From: Gammaproteobacteria bacterium
GTDB taxonomy: Bacteria; Pseudomonadota; Gammaproteobacteria; HK1
Length of the DNA: 39,384 nt
NCBI GenBank assembly: GCA_022826505.1
Contig: JAJDUQ010000225.1
Span: 1 to 39,384 of the forward strand
Reading direction: 5' to 3'
Shown in pieces: positions 1-9,446 of the stretch. The first letter of the stretch is position 1; each line of letters starts with the position of its first letter. The notes beneath the pieces are model-generated. The model made no database searches, was not told where the DNA came from, and worked only from the letters and a program-made list of their open reading frames with translations. The position numbers and the translations under genes are program-made.

Positions 1-633
1 TGGGAGTTCGGCGGCGCGCTGTGGAGGAACTCGGTCCAGACTCTGTGGACCACGATGGCGGGCTTCGGGATCGCGGTCGCCTTCGGGCTGGCGCTCGGGC
101 TGTTCGTCGGCTGGGACCGCAGGATTTACGCCGGGCTCTACCCGCTGATGGTGGGCTTCAACTCCATCCCCAAGGTCGCGGTCGTACCAATCCTCGTCAT
201 CTGGTTCGGCTCGGGCTGGCTCCCCGCGGTGCTGACCGCGTTCCTGATCTCCTTCTTCCCCATCGTGGTCAACGTGGCCACGGGGCTCGCGACCATCGAG
301 CCGGAGATGGAGGACGTGCTGCGCGCACTCGGCGCGAAGAAGCTCGACGTCATGACCAAGGTCGGGATCCCGCGCTCGCTGCCCTACTTCTTCGGGTCGC
401 TGAAGATCGCCATCACGCTCGCGTTCATCGGCTCGGTGCTGTCGGAGACGCAGGCCGCGAACGTGGGTCTCGGCCACATGATGCTGACCGCGCAGGCCAA
501 CTTCGAGGTGCCGCTGGTCTTCTCCTGCCTGGTGGCGCTCGCCATCGAGGGCATCGGCATGTACGCGATCATGGCGTGGCTGGAGATGCGCATGACCGGC
601 TGGGCGCACCGGTCCGGGTTCTCGGTGCAGTGA
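1..633 (+). CDS. ABC transporter permease, NitT/TauT (SsuC/TauC-like) family, 5' end missing
   Basis: Membrane permease subunit of an ABC importer of the nitrate/sulfonate/taurine type. The reading frame is open from base 1, so the start lies outside the window; 210 residues are present. Several hydrophobic segments are visible, and a cytoplasmic EAA-type loop (around EDVLRALGA and, later, KVGIPRSLPYF) that docks the ATPase lies mid-protein, as in BPD_transp_1 permeases. The matching ATPase and substrate-binding protein would be upstream, outside the window. A Rieske oxygenase and a glutathione S-transferase follow on the same strand, so the substrate may be an organic compound rather than nitrate; that is inference. 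The family is secure, the substrate unknown. Confidence 0.88.
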   Translation, partial: WEFGGALWRNSVQTLWTTMAGFGIAVAFGLALGLFVGWDRRIYAGLYPLMVGFNSIPKVAVVPILVIWFGSGWLPAVLTAFLISFFPIVVNVATGLATIEPEMEDVLRALGAKKLDVMTKVGIPRSLPYFFGSLKIAITLAFIGSVLSETQAANVGLGHMMLTAQANFEVPLVFSCLVALAIEGIGMYAIMAWLEMRMTGWAHRSGFSVQ

Positions 634-683
634 CCCGCGGGGGGCGTCCATGCCAGGACCATCTCACGCGGAGGAAGGTGAAG

Positions 684-794
684 CCCCTCCCCCATCGGTA
701 GAGGGGGGGTCGGAGTGAGGGGAGGACGAGCATCGGCCCACTTGCCGGGAGGTGCCTCGACCTCGGCCCCTCACCCCCGGCGGGAGAGGGGAGA
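684..794. repeat. Intergenic palindromic repeat, copy A
   Basis: A GC-rich block of about 111 bp between the permease and the Rieske oxygenase gene. It matches, in opposite orientation, the block at 6976-7096. Shared landmarks in order are GGGTGAGG-like arms, GCATCGGCCCAC, CCTCGACCTCGG, CCCTCACCCC and a closing GGGAGA. The ends are C-runs facing G-runs, so the transcript could fold. This is the layout of the dispersed noncoding repeats common in GC-rich proteobacteria. No reading frame is conserved between the two copies. Confidence 0.7.
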
Positions 795-925
795 ATGCCG
801 GCAACCTCCCGCCCCCGGAAAGCGTGATTTGATCCTGGTCGATGCACGAGGCGGGACTTCGCCGCAGTCGGGCACGGAGAATTCCCGGCGCGCGGCGAAG
901 GGCGAGAGCGAGGAGGCGTCCCGAG

Positions 926-1780
926 ATGTCCAGGCCCGATCCGATCCTTGTCGATGACTGGCATGCCGTCGTCGCGCTCCAGATCCTCCGGGCGCGGGGC
1001 GCGTTCGCAACCCGGCTGCTCGGGATCCGAATCGAGATCGACCGGGTGGGCTCGGACGATGTCGGGGTCGTGCGGTGCGACACCGGTGCCGCCCTCCCCG
1101 CGCGCATCGAGTACGGCTACGTCTTCACCTCGCTCGGCGAGCCTGACCGCGACGTCGTCCACTTTCCGGAGTGGCACGAGGCGGATCGGCTCTGCGTGAG
1201 CGGAAGCTCGGTCGGCGTCCACGTGTCGGGGCTGCGCGCGGTCGAGAACTTCCTCGATCTCGGGCACTTTCCGTTCGTCCACACCAACTACCTCGGCGTC
1301 GAGCCGCACACCGAGGTCGAGCCCTACAGGGTCACGGTCACCGAGGAGAACGAGATTCTCGCGACCGAGTGCCGCTTCTTCCAGCCCCATTCCTCGCCGA
1401 GCGCCGCCGGGGGCAGGATGATCGACTACGAGTACCGGGTCTGCCGCCCCTATACGGCATGCCTCTACAAGATCAACCCGATCGAGCCGGCCCGCAAGGA
1501 CTTCATCGCGCTGCTCCTGCAGCCGGTGACCGAGGAACGGTGCGTCGTCCACCCCTGCCTCGCCTACCTCCCCCACGGGCTCGACACCAGATCCCTGCGC
1601 GCCTTCCAGCAACTGATCTTCGGGCAGGATCGGCCGATCCTGGAGAACCAGGTCCCCAAGCGGCTGCCTCTCGACCCGAGGGCCGAGATTCCCGCCCGTT
1701 CCGACGCCACGTCGCTCGCCTATCGCCGCTGGCTCACCGCACAGGGCGTGACCTGGGGCGCGATTCCGGCACCGGCCTGA
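926..1780 (+). CDS. Rieske-type oxygenase catalytic subunit (non-heme iron domain without a Rieske cluster)
   Basis: 284-residue protein related to the alpha-subunit C-terminal domain of ring-hydroxylating oxygenases. The mononuclear iron motif D-x2-H-x4-H is at D111, H114 and H119 (NFLDLGHFPFVH), and the third ligand is probably D235 in QDRPILENQ. The first 75 residues resemble a Rieske fold (LLGIRIEIDR, then YGYVFTSLGEP) but have no CxH or CxxH pair, so the protein cannot carry a [2Fe-2S] Rieske centre. The next gene supplies exactly that cluster. I chose the ATG at 926, preceded by an AGGAGG-like site, over the longer arginine-rich extension starting at 842. The substrate is unknown. It is likely the active-site half of a heteromeric mono- or dioxygenase. 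Confidence 0.82.
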   Translation: MSRPDPILVDDWHAVVALQILRARGAFATRLLGIRIEIDRVGSDDVGVVRCDTGAALPARIEYGYVFTSLGEPDRDVVHFPEWHEADRLCVSGSSVGVHVSGLRAVENFLDLGHFPFVHTNYLGVEPHTEVEPYRVTVTEENEILATECRFFQPHSSPSAAGGRMIDYEYRVCRPYTACLYKINPIEPARKDFIALLLQPVTEERCVVHPCLAYLPHGLDTRSLRAFQQLIFGQDRPILENQVPKRLPLDPRAEIPARSDATSLAYRRWLTAQGVTWGAIPAPA

Positions 1781-1808
1781 GCCCGGCGGAAGAACGAGGT
1801 CGGCGGCG

Positions 1809-2543
1809 GTGACATCGGGAGTCGAGCCCAACCTCGCGAGTCGATGGTTTCCCGTGTGCCGGAGCGAGGAAGCGGTCGTGCGCCATGTCGTCCACACCGC
1901 GCTGCTCGACCGGGAGCTCGCGATCTGGCGCTCCGATGACGGGACCGTGAACGCTTGGGAGAACCGTTGTCCGCATCGCGGAGTCCGGCTCACCGTCGGC
2001 ACCAACCTCGGAAACGCGCTCAAGTGTCGCTACCACGGGTGGACGTTCGAGTCCGGCTCCGGGCAGTGCGCCGAACGGCCGGCCCACCCGGGAGAGAAGC
2101 CCCCCGCTCTCGTCAGGGCGCGAACCTTCTCCTGCGTCGAAGTGCTCGGCTACGTCTGGACGAGGCTCCCGGGGGACGGCGACGACGGTCACGGTGACGA
2201 CGATCGAGGTCCCGCCATCGGACCGCCCCGGCCGGCACTCACGCTCCGAAGCATCCACGTGCGGGCGCCTGCCGCGATGGTGGTGGAATCGCTCGCCCGC
2301 GACGCCCTGAACACGCCGGAGGCGTCCTCGGTCGACGCTGCCGACCCGTACATGGTGCACGCCGTCGATCCGCGGGGCGGAAGGATCTGGTACTTCCTTC
2401 AGCCGGTGGCGGAAGCCGAGACCGTCATCCACGCCGCCCTTGCCGATGCTCCGTCCCCGGCCGATCGGCTCGCGGTTCTGCGCCGCGAGAACCACCGGCT
2501 CCGCGCGGTGCGCAACGCCATCGAGGCGCTCACATCGTCATGA
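1809..2543 (+). CDS. Rieske [2Fe-2S] protein, partner of the upstream oxygenase
   Basis: 244 residues starting at a GTG. A full Rieske signature is present: C54-x-H56 (ENRCPHRG) and C73-x2-H76 (LKCRYHGWTF), the normal ligands of a Rieske [2Fe-2S] cluster in oxygenase alpha subunits. The second half (from about residue 140) looks like a shrunken catalytic domain without the D-x2-H-x4-H iron site. The two adjacent genes are therefore complementary: one keeps the cluster, the other the mononuclear iron. It begins 28 bp after the catalytic gene and overlaps the GST gene by 4 bp (ATGA), which supports one operon. The inferred role is passing electrons to the active site across a subunit interface. 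Confidence 0.85.
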   Translation: MTSGVEPNLASRWFPVCRSEEAVVRHVVHTALLDRELAIWRSDDGTVNAWENRCPHRGVRLTVGTNLGNALKCRYHGWTFESGSGQCAERPAHPGEKPPALVRARTFSCVEVLGYVWTRLPGDGDDGHGDDDRGPAIGPPRPALTLRSIHVRAPAAMVVESLARDALNTPEASSVDAADPYMVHAVDPRGGRIWYFLQPVAEAETVIHAALADAPSPADRLAVLRRENHRLRAVRNAIEALTSS

Positions 2544-3169
2544 TCAGGCTCTACGACCACGAGCTCTGCGCCGACTGCTACAAGATTCGGCTGCTGCTGA
2601 ACCTGCTCGGTCTCGAATGGAAGACGCACCGAATCGACTTCCACCCCGGCCGCGAGCACGAGAGCGAGTGGTTCCTCCGGATCAACCCGCTCGGCCGGAT
2701 TCCGGTCATCGTGGACGGCGACTTCACCCTGCGCGACGCGCAGGCGATCCTCGTCTATCTCGCGGCGAAGCACGACGAGAGCGGGCGCTGGTTCCCGAGC
2801 GGAGACGCGAGGACATGCGCAGAGGTCGCGATGTGGCTCGCCTTTGCCGGCGCGCTGACGGCGACCGCCTCCGCCGCAAGGCTCCACGAAGGTTTCGCCC
2901 ACGATCTGGACGTGGACCGCGCGCGGTCCGGCGCGCATCGCCTGTTCCGCGTACTCGACGAGCACCTGTGGTTCGCCGAGCAGGAAGGACGGGGCTGGCT
3001 GTGCGGGCCGGAGCATCCGACCATCGCCGACATCGCCTGCTTTCCCGGCGTCATGCTCTCGGAGGAAGGGGGAATCTCGCGCATGCCCTACCCCGCGCTC
3101 CGCCGCTGGACGGACCGGGTGAAACGCATTCGGGGCTTCGTGCCGATGCCGGGAATCTTCCCCGCCTGA
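2540..3169 (+). CDS. Glutathione S-transferase family protein
   Basis: 209 residues with the usual two-domain GST layout. The N-terminal thioredoxin-like domain (residues 1-80) begins MIRLYDHELCADCYKIRLLL, contains the cis-proline region NPLGRIPVIVDG, and continues into the glutathione-binding DAQAILVYLA. An all-helical domain follows. C10 and C13 sit where the catalytic Ser/Cys/Tyr of GSTs lies. Translational coupling to the Rieske gene (ATGA overlap) suggests that the oxygenase product, perhaps an epoxide or a halogenated or quinone-like intermediate, is conjugated to glutathione; the substrate is inference. It is the last gene of the group. Confidence 0.85.
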   Translation: MIRLYDHELCADCYKIRLLLNLLGLEWKTHRIDFHPGREHESEWFLRINPLGRIPVIVDGDFTLRDAQAILVYLAAKHDESGRWFPSGDARTCAEVAMWLAFAGALTATASAARLHEGFAHDLDVDRARSGAHRLFRVLDEHLWFAEQEGRGWLCGPEHPTIADIACFPGVMLSEEGGISRMPYPALRRWTDRVKRIRGFVPMPGIFPA

Positions 3170-3254
3170 GCAGCGGGCCCGCCGTTCTCCGCAAGGTCGG
3201 GCCATTGCACCCAAGCTGCCGATTCGGGCGATAGCTCGAGCGCCTCCCTTTCCA

Positions 3255-3936
3255 TCAGCAGAGTCGGGCGTCAGCCGCACGCACCCGGCTCTGACGGAAG
3301 AACTCGCTCGCAACGAAGGGCGCGCGCCGCTTCAAGTAGTCGAACGTCACCTTCTCACGCCGGTATTCCTCCGCGTACTCCTCGCGTGCGCCGCAGCATT
3401 CCTCGTCGTTCAGGCGCAGGCGTTCGATGGTGTCCCCGGCGACCGCGGCCGTCGGGTCGGGCAGACCATCAGCGGGCAGAACCTGAAAGGCAACCAGCTC
3501 CAGTACGCACCATCCGTCCTGGACATCGAACGGATCCAGTACGGACGCTGCTGCGCCCTTCCGGGAATTCATCAGCGAGCATGCAAGCCGGTAGTTGTCC
3601 CACTCGTAGGCTCGGTACCATGCCGTGGACTTCGGGACCATGTGGTCGACGCTGCGGGTTCCGGTGCAGGGATCACACGCATCATGGCGTACCGCCCCTA
3701 CTCTCCACGAACGCGTTCCACCGCACCCAGAATCGATCGATGTCCGGCAAGGTCGCACGCAATTCGGCCGTCGGTTCACCCGCTTGCATCTTGCATCGAG
3801 GCCGGATTCCGCCGTTCGTCCGATTTTTCCACATCGACTTCTCGTACTGACTGCCGGAGATCGCGCCCCAGCCGGAATCATCCCCTGATATTGTGAACTC
3901 GGAACCGATGGTGGTGGATACCAACCACCCCAACAC
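3255..3936 (-). pseudogene. HNH endonuclease family gene broken by a frameshift
   Basis: On the minus strand the N-terminal part (from about 3936, including LPDIDRFWVRWNAF) and the C-terminal part lie in different frames, switching near 3690-3700. The C-terminal part carries an HNH-like core: SVDHMVPKS, then YEWDNYRLACSLMNSRKG, then VLDPFDVQDGWCVLEL, and it ends FDYLKRRAPFVASEFFRQSR. That order matches a family of stand-alone bacterial HNH nucleases related to anti-phage effectors. The cysteine pair before the H motif (CDPC) suggests a zinc knuckle. Neither piece alone is a whole family member and I see no intact start, so I call it a decayed gene. A sequencing error could give the same picture. 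Confidence 0.6.
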
Positions 3937-4348
3937 TTCAGGAGCCGCCGGCGCTCCATCCCCCTGTCACCGCTACTCCGGCCCGTAGCTACACGGGGCG
4001 TTCGGGTGGCCCTCCACGGAGGCGCACCGGCCGGACGGTTCGAGGCTCGTCGAAGCATTGCGTACATGTTGTACTACCGTCCGCCCCCCGTATCGGCTGG
4101 AACGACACCGCAAGGCGCTGCGGGACTACCTCCAATCTCCAAGCCCGATCCACAGGCCATTTCGAGCATCGCGCCGCTCGAAATCGCCAACCAATCATGC
4201 GTGCCGGACCGTGTCTGCGCGTGGTGGACGACCTCCGCCGGTCCGGTTCCGAAGCCGTGGCGACGACGGGGTAATCGCGCCAAATCGCCACGAGGAGTGT
4301 GATAGGTTTCCGGCCCGTCGATCATCGGAACCGAAGGAGAGCCGCGCC
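3937..4348. other. Intergenic region between the HNH remnant and the alcohol dehydrogenase
   Basis: About 410 bp with no supported gene. Open frames here are GC-driven shadows. A short inverted repeat GTACA-TGT-TGTAC lies at 4062-4074 and could be a regulator site. The Shine-Dalgarno sequence for the next gene (AAGGAGA) is at about 4334-4340. Confidence 0.5.
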
Positions 4349-5458
<1,110 letters not shown>

Positions 5459-5462
5459 CGCC

Positions 5463-6299
5463 ATGGAGACCCTCTCGGAACAGCGCTGCCACGGCGGCGT
5501 GCAGGGCTTCTACCGGCACGCATCGCAGGAGACCGGCACGCCGATGGGGTTCGGCGTCTACCTGCCGCCGGCCGCGCAACAGGGGTCGGTGCCCGTTGTC
5601 TACTTCCTCGCGGGACTGACCTGCACGGAGGAGACCGCGACCATCAAGGCGGGCGCGCAAGGTCACGCGAGCCGGCTTGGTCTCGCGCTGGTGATGCCGG
5701 ACACGAGCCCTCGGGGCGCATCCATCGCGGGCGAGGACGACGACTGGGACTTCGGCACCGGCGCGGGCTTCTACCTGAACGCCATCCGCCAGCCGTGGTC
5801 GGCGCACTACCGGATGTACGCCTGGGTCACCGGAGAGCTTCGTGCCCTGGTCGCATCGCGGTTCCCGGTCAGGGACGACGCGACCGGGGTGTGCGGGCAC
5901 TCGATGGGCGGCCACGGGGCTCTCACAATTGCGCTGAAGAACCCGGACGCCTGGCGCACGGTGTCCGCGTTCGCGCCAATCTGCGCGCCGATGCAGTGTC
6001 CGTGGGGCGAGAAGGCGTTCAGCGGCTACCTGGGCGACGACCGGGCCGCGTGGGCCGAGTACGACGCGACCGCCCTGGTCCGGTCCGGAGCAAGGTGCTC
6101 GCCGATCCTCGTCGACCAGGGCGAGGACGACCAGTTCCTGGACGCTCAGCTCCACCCCCATCTGTTCGAAGAAGCATGCGCGCAGGCCGGCCAGCCCCTG
6201 GAGCTCCGCCGCCACCCGGGATACGACCACAGCTACTGGTTCATCCAGACGTTCATCGCGGACCACCTGGAACATCACGCTCGGAGGCTGGCGGGCTGA
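5463..6299 (+). CDS. frmB: S-formylglutathione hydrolase
   Basis: Serine esterase of the esterase D/FGH family that splits S-formylglutathione into formate and glutathione, the second step of formaldehyde detoxification. The 278 residues match FrmB/FghA. The nucleophile elbow is GHSMGGHGAL, the oxyanion-hole region is YFLAGLTCTEE, the acid is probably in VDQGEDDQFL, and the catalytic histidine is in GYDHSYWFI. It sits 4 bp behind frmA. The formaldehyde source could be demethylation chemistry such as that of the upstream Rieske oxygenase, but that is only an inference from proximity. Confidence 0.96.
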   Translation: METLSEQRCHGGVQGFYRHASQETGTPMGFGVYLPPAAQQGSVPVVYFLAGLTCTEETATIKAGAQGHASRLGLALVMPDTSPRGASIAGEDDDWDFGTGAGFYLNAIRQPWSAHYRMYAWVTGELRALVASRFPVRDDATGVCGHSMGGHGALTIALKNPDAWRTVSAFAPICAPMQCPWGEKAFSGYLGDDRAAWAEYDATALVRSGARCSPILVDQGEDDQFLDAQLHPHLFEEACAQAGQPLELRRHPGYDHSYWFIQTFIADHLEHHARRLAG

Positions 6300-6416
6300 A
6301 CACGGCGACGCCCGGACAGGACGCAAGTACCACGGCTGACCCGTCAAGCCTGTGCCGTTCGATGCGGGCAAGCGCCCGCATCACATGATTCGACCGCCCG
6401 AGCGGCAGCCCCTGCC

Positions 6417-6779
6417 CTATCGACGGAACCCGTACTCCAGCGTGAAGAACTGCGGGTTGAGTCCCGCCAGCGGTTCGCGCAGCTTGTCCAGTTCGGCCTC
6501 CGGTCCGTGCACCTCTAGACGCGTGATCTCGGCAATCTTGAACGCCTCTTCGAGCAGCGCACCGACGTTCTCGAGGTGCGCGAGCAGTCCGGCCGCGTTC
6601 ACGTATCCCTCGCGGCAGTGCGCGATGTGGTCGTCGAAGCAGAACCCGTAGTACAGGCAGGCGGACTCCTCTCCGGTCTTCGCCACAAACCGCTCGCACA
6701 GCGCCTTGAATTCATCGAGACGGCCGGACTGGACCTGAAAGTACGGGACGATGGTGCAGCAGGTGTCGTTCGTTGCCAT
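6417..6779 (-). CDS. Small conserved protein, ABM (antibiotic biosynthesis monooxygenase)-like fold suspected
   Basis: 120-residue soluble protein without a signal peptide. The N-terminus (CTIVPYFQVQSGRLDEFKALCERFVAKTGEE) resembles the ferredoxin-like alpha+beta ABM/quinol monooxygenase proteins, which share a strand followed by a helix beginning G-x-x-x-x-F. An SACLYYGFCFDD segment and an AGLLAHLENVG helix follow, both typical of that group. The start is the ATG at 6779, preceded by AAGGAG eight bases upstream. It is convergent with frmB and alone on its strand. Function is not established; a small-molecule oxygenase or a dimeric sensor are options. Confidence 0.7.
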   Translation of the reverse strand: MATNDTCCTIVPYFQVQSGRLDEFKALCERFVAKTGEESACLYYGFCFDDHIAHCREGYVNAAGLLAHLENVGALLEEAFKIAEITRLEVHGPEAELDKLREPLAGLNPQFFTLEYGFRR

Positions 6780-7134
6780 GGATTCGCTCCTTGAGTCTCG
6801 ATGGATCTCTTCATGTCCAGGGGAGCGCGATTGTGGCACAGGGAGCGGCTGCAAAGGCACGCGCACGCGCAACTCCGTACCGCAGGACCGGCTTCACGCC
6901 GCAGGGAAGTCAAGCCCGCCGTCCGCTACCCCCAGGGCCGTTTTACGCAGTCCGGGCGCGAGAAGCTTGCGGACACTCTCCCATCTCCCACCGGGAGAAG
7001 GGCCAGGGGTGAGGGTCCGAGGTCGAGGACTCTTCCGGTCGGTGGGCCGATGCGCGCCCCTCCCTCACCCCAACCCGTCTCCCAGGGGGAGAGAGGCTTT
7101 CCATCGCCTGGAGTCACGTGGAATCGCCCTGCTG
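6780..7134. other. Intergenic region holding repeat copy B
   Basis: About 355 bp with no supported gene, between the ABM-like gene and the 3' end of the photolyase. Its main content is the palindromic repeat at 6976-7096. Open frames here are high-GC shadows. Confidence 0.5.
6976..7096. repeat. Intergenic palindromic repeat, copy B
   Basis: About 121 bp, the reverse-complement counterpart of the block at 684-794. Read on the minus strand it gives GGGGTGAGG, GCATCGGCCCAC, CCTCGACCTCGG, CCCTCACCCC and GGGAGA in the same order as copy A, with small insertions. Both ends are palindromic (CTCTCCCATCTCCC facing GGGGGAGAGA). The copies are over 6 kb apart in unrelated intergenic spaces, which supports a dispersed element family rather than a local duplication. 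Confidence 0.7.
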
Positions 7135-8528
7135 CTACCCCCCACGGCCACGCGCGGTACGGAAGCGGGTGAGCGCGACTACACGCTCACGGGCATGATC
7201 GACGATGGGTGTCAGGTAGCCGCGCGACTCGAGCGGCGCGTTCCACGGGCGGTGGATCGCCTTCCCCGGCAACCCGCCGAGCTCGGGCACCCAACGCCGG
7301 ACATACGCCCCGTTGGAGTCGAAGCGCTCGGCCTGCGACGTCGGGTTGAATATCCGGAAGTACGGCTGGGCATCGGTGCCGGTCGATGCCGCCCACTGCC
7401 AGCCGCCGTTGTTGATGGCGGGGTCGCCGTCGACCAGCCGGCGCATGAACCAGCGCTCGCCCTCCCGCCAGTCGATGTGCAGGTCCTTGACGAGGAAGCT
7501 CGCGACGATCATGCGCACGCGATTGTGCACCCAGCCGGTGGCAGCCAGCTCCCGCATCCCGGCGTCGATGATCGGATAGCCGGTCATGCCACGCTGCCAG
7601 GCCCGGAGGCGTTCGGGGGAGTCGTCCCATTCGAGCCTGTCGTATGCCTCGCGGAATGCACCGCCGAGGACTCGGGGATGGCATGGTAGAAGTCGCGCCA
7701 CACCAGCTCGTCGATCCACGCACGGACGCCCTCCTCCGCCTGCGGCTCGGCGGCGGCCAGCGCGAGCCCCGCCCGCACACACTCGCGCACCGAGATCGCA
7801 CCGAAGCGCAGATACGGGGAGAGCCTGGAGGTGCCGGCGACCGCGGGGAAGTCGCGATCGACGTGATAGCGACGCGCCGCACCGTCGAGGAACGCTTCGA
7901 GCCGCTCTCGTGCGGGCGCCGTCCCGCCACGAGGGAGGTCGGTCGCATCCGCACTGAGCCCCGCCTCACGAAGGATCGGCACCGCATCGACCGGCGCCTC
8001 GGGGACGCACACGGGGAGCGGGGATGCCGGGAGAGGGCGGGCCGGACTTGCCCGGTGGTGCCGCCACCACGCGCGTCGATAGGGGCCGTAAACGGTGTAG
8101 GCGCCACCCTGCACGGTGCGTATCTCGCCGCCTTCGAAGATGACACGGTCCTTGCAAGTCCGGACTCGCACGCCGTCGCGTTCCAGTGCGGCACGAACCG
8201 CCCGATCCCGACGCTTCGCGTACGGACCGTAGTCCCGATTCCAGGTCACCAGCGCCGCCCTGCAGGCTCGCGCAAGAGCCGGCAGGCAACGTTCGGGGGC
8301 GCCCCGCACGACGACGAGCCGGGAGCCGGCGGCCGCCAGCGCCGCGGCGAGGTCCTCGATGCACTCGCGCAGGAACCGCAGACGTGGATGCGCCTCGCGA
8401 TGCCGATCGAGCAGCGCGTCGTCGAGCACAAAGACCGGTACCAGTGCCTCGGCCTGCCGGCAGGCTGCGGCGAGTGCGGTATTGTCGGCGAGCCGCAGGT
8501 CGCTTCTGAACCAGTGGATGGCACGCAT
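7135..8528 (-). pseudogene. phrB: Deoxyribodipyrimidine photolyase, interrupted by a frameshift
   Basis: Class I CPD photolyase (light-driven repair of UV pyrimidine dimers using FAD), readable in two frames. The N-terminal part from the ATG at 8528 starts MRAIHWFRSDLRLADNTAL (antenna alpha/beta domain) and runs to ELVWRDFYHA. The C-terminal FAD-binding part resumes one frame over with HPRVLGGAFREAYDRLEW and has GYPIIDAGMRELAATGW, WREGERWFM and NNGGWQWAASTGTDAQPYF, all hallmark motifs. The switch is at about 7670-7690. Relatives have several residues between WRDFY and HP where this gene has about five bases, so a deletion of about 10 bp would explain it. It is either a recent pseudogene or an assembly error. 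Confidence 0.85.
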
Positions 8529-8580
8529 GGCGGGATGCTCGGCGGCCCCGGCGGTCCGGTCTCGGAGGATCCGGCGAGCC

Positions 8581-9375
8581 TCAGTAGGCGATGGCGGTGC
8601 CCGAGCCGCCGTCCACCGCGATGCACTGTCCGGTGACGATGTCTGCCAGTGGCGAGCAGAAGTAGAGGACCGCGCAGGCGATGTCCTCGGGACGGATGAG
8701 CCTCCCGAGCGGGACCTCGGCGATGGACTCGGCGGTGATCTCGGCGACACTCACCCCGGCGTCCTGCGCCCGACGCTCGAACGCCGCCGTCATGCGCTCC
8801 GTTGCCGTGTAGCCGGGATGGATGCAGTTCACGGTGACGTTGTGGCGGGCGACCTGACCGGAGAGCTGCTTGGTGAAGTTCGACACCCCCGCGTTGACCA
8901 CTCCGTTGGTGATTCGCAGAGGAGCCACGATGCGCGCGGTCATTCCCGCGACGTTGACGATCCGGCCCCACCGGCGCGTCTCCATGTGTGCCATCACCTC
9001 GCGCGCGCAACGGATGTAGGCCATCAGCTTCACGTCGATGTGGTGGCGCCAGTGGTCGTCGGTCTGCTCCTCGAACGGCGCACTGATCGAAGACACCGCG
9101 TTGTTGACCAGAATGTCGATGCGGCCTGCGGCCTCGGCCGCCTGCCGGACGAAGTGCTGGATGTCGGCGAGGCGGGTCACGTCGGCCACGATGGGCCACA
9201 CCCGCACCCCGTGCGCGGCGGCGATGGTGGCGGCCGCCTCCTCCAGCGTCTCCCGAGTTCGGCCGCAGATGGCGATGTCCGCGCCCTGCTCGGCGAGGGC
9301 GGTCGCGACCGCGCGTCCGATCCCCCGGCCGCCGCCGGTGACGAGAGCGACCCTGCCCTCCAATCCGAAGTCCAT
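8581..9375 (-). CDS. SDR-family protein lacking the catalytic Ser/Tyr/Lys residues
   Basis: 264 residues with a clear classical SDR fold: cofactor motif TGGGRGIG (13-20), NNAV at 91-94 and HPGYTATE in the C-terminal half. The catalytic segment is altered: where SDRs have YxxxK it reads N157-G-V-V-N161 before AGVSNFTK, the serine 13 residues before the tyrosine position is G144, and the structural asparagine position appears to be K116. It is therefore likely to bind a dinucleotide but not to do standard carbonyl/alcohol chemistry, or it uses other residues. It lies 71 bp behind fdrA on the same strand and probably belongs to that operon. Confidence 0.85.
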   Translation of the reverse strand: MDFGLEGRVALVTGGGRGIGRAVATALAEQGADIAICGRTRETLEEAAATIAAAHGVRVWPIVADVTRLADIQHFVRQAAEAAGRIDILVNNAVSSISAPFEEQTDDHWRHHIDVKLMAYIRCAREVMAHMETRRWGRIVNVAGMTARIVAPLRITNGVVNAGVSNFTKQLSGQVARHNVTVNCIHPGYTATERMTAAFERRAQDAGVSVAEITAESIAEVPLGRLIRPEDIACAVLYFCSPLADIVTGQCIAVDGGSGTAIAY

Positions 9376-9446
9376 GCGCGTGTCTCCCTGTAATGAATTA
9401 TGTTCCGGGCCACCGGCGGGTTCGGTGGGCCCGCGTGCCGCAATCA

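Noticed and set aside
569..2023. 484-codon minus-strand frame over the Rieske genes
   Set aside because: Antisense shadow. The plus strand carries clear iron and Rieske motifs, and the minus frame has no recognisable domain.
6976..7096. Possible CRISPR or tandem array in the GC-rich repeat
   Set aside because: Only one palindromic block at each site, with no regularly spaced direct repeats or spacers.
7750..8528. Possible nested gene explaining the photolyase frame change
   Set aside because: Both frames show photolyase motifs in the correct order with no start or stop arrangement suggesting two designed genes; a frameshift is simpler.
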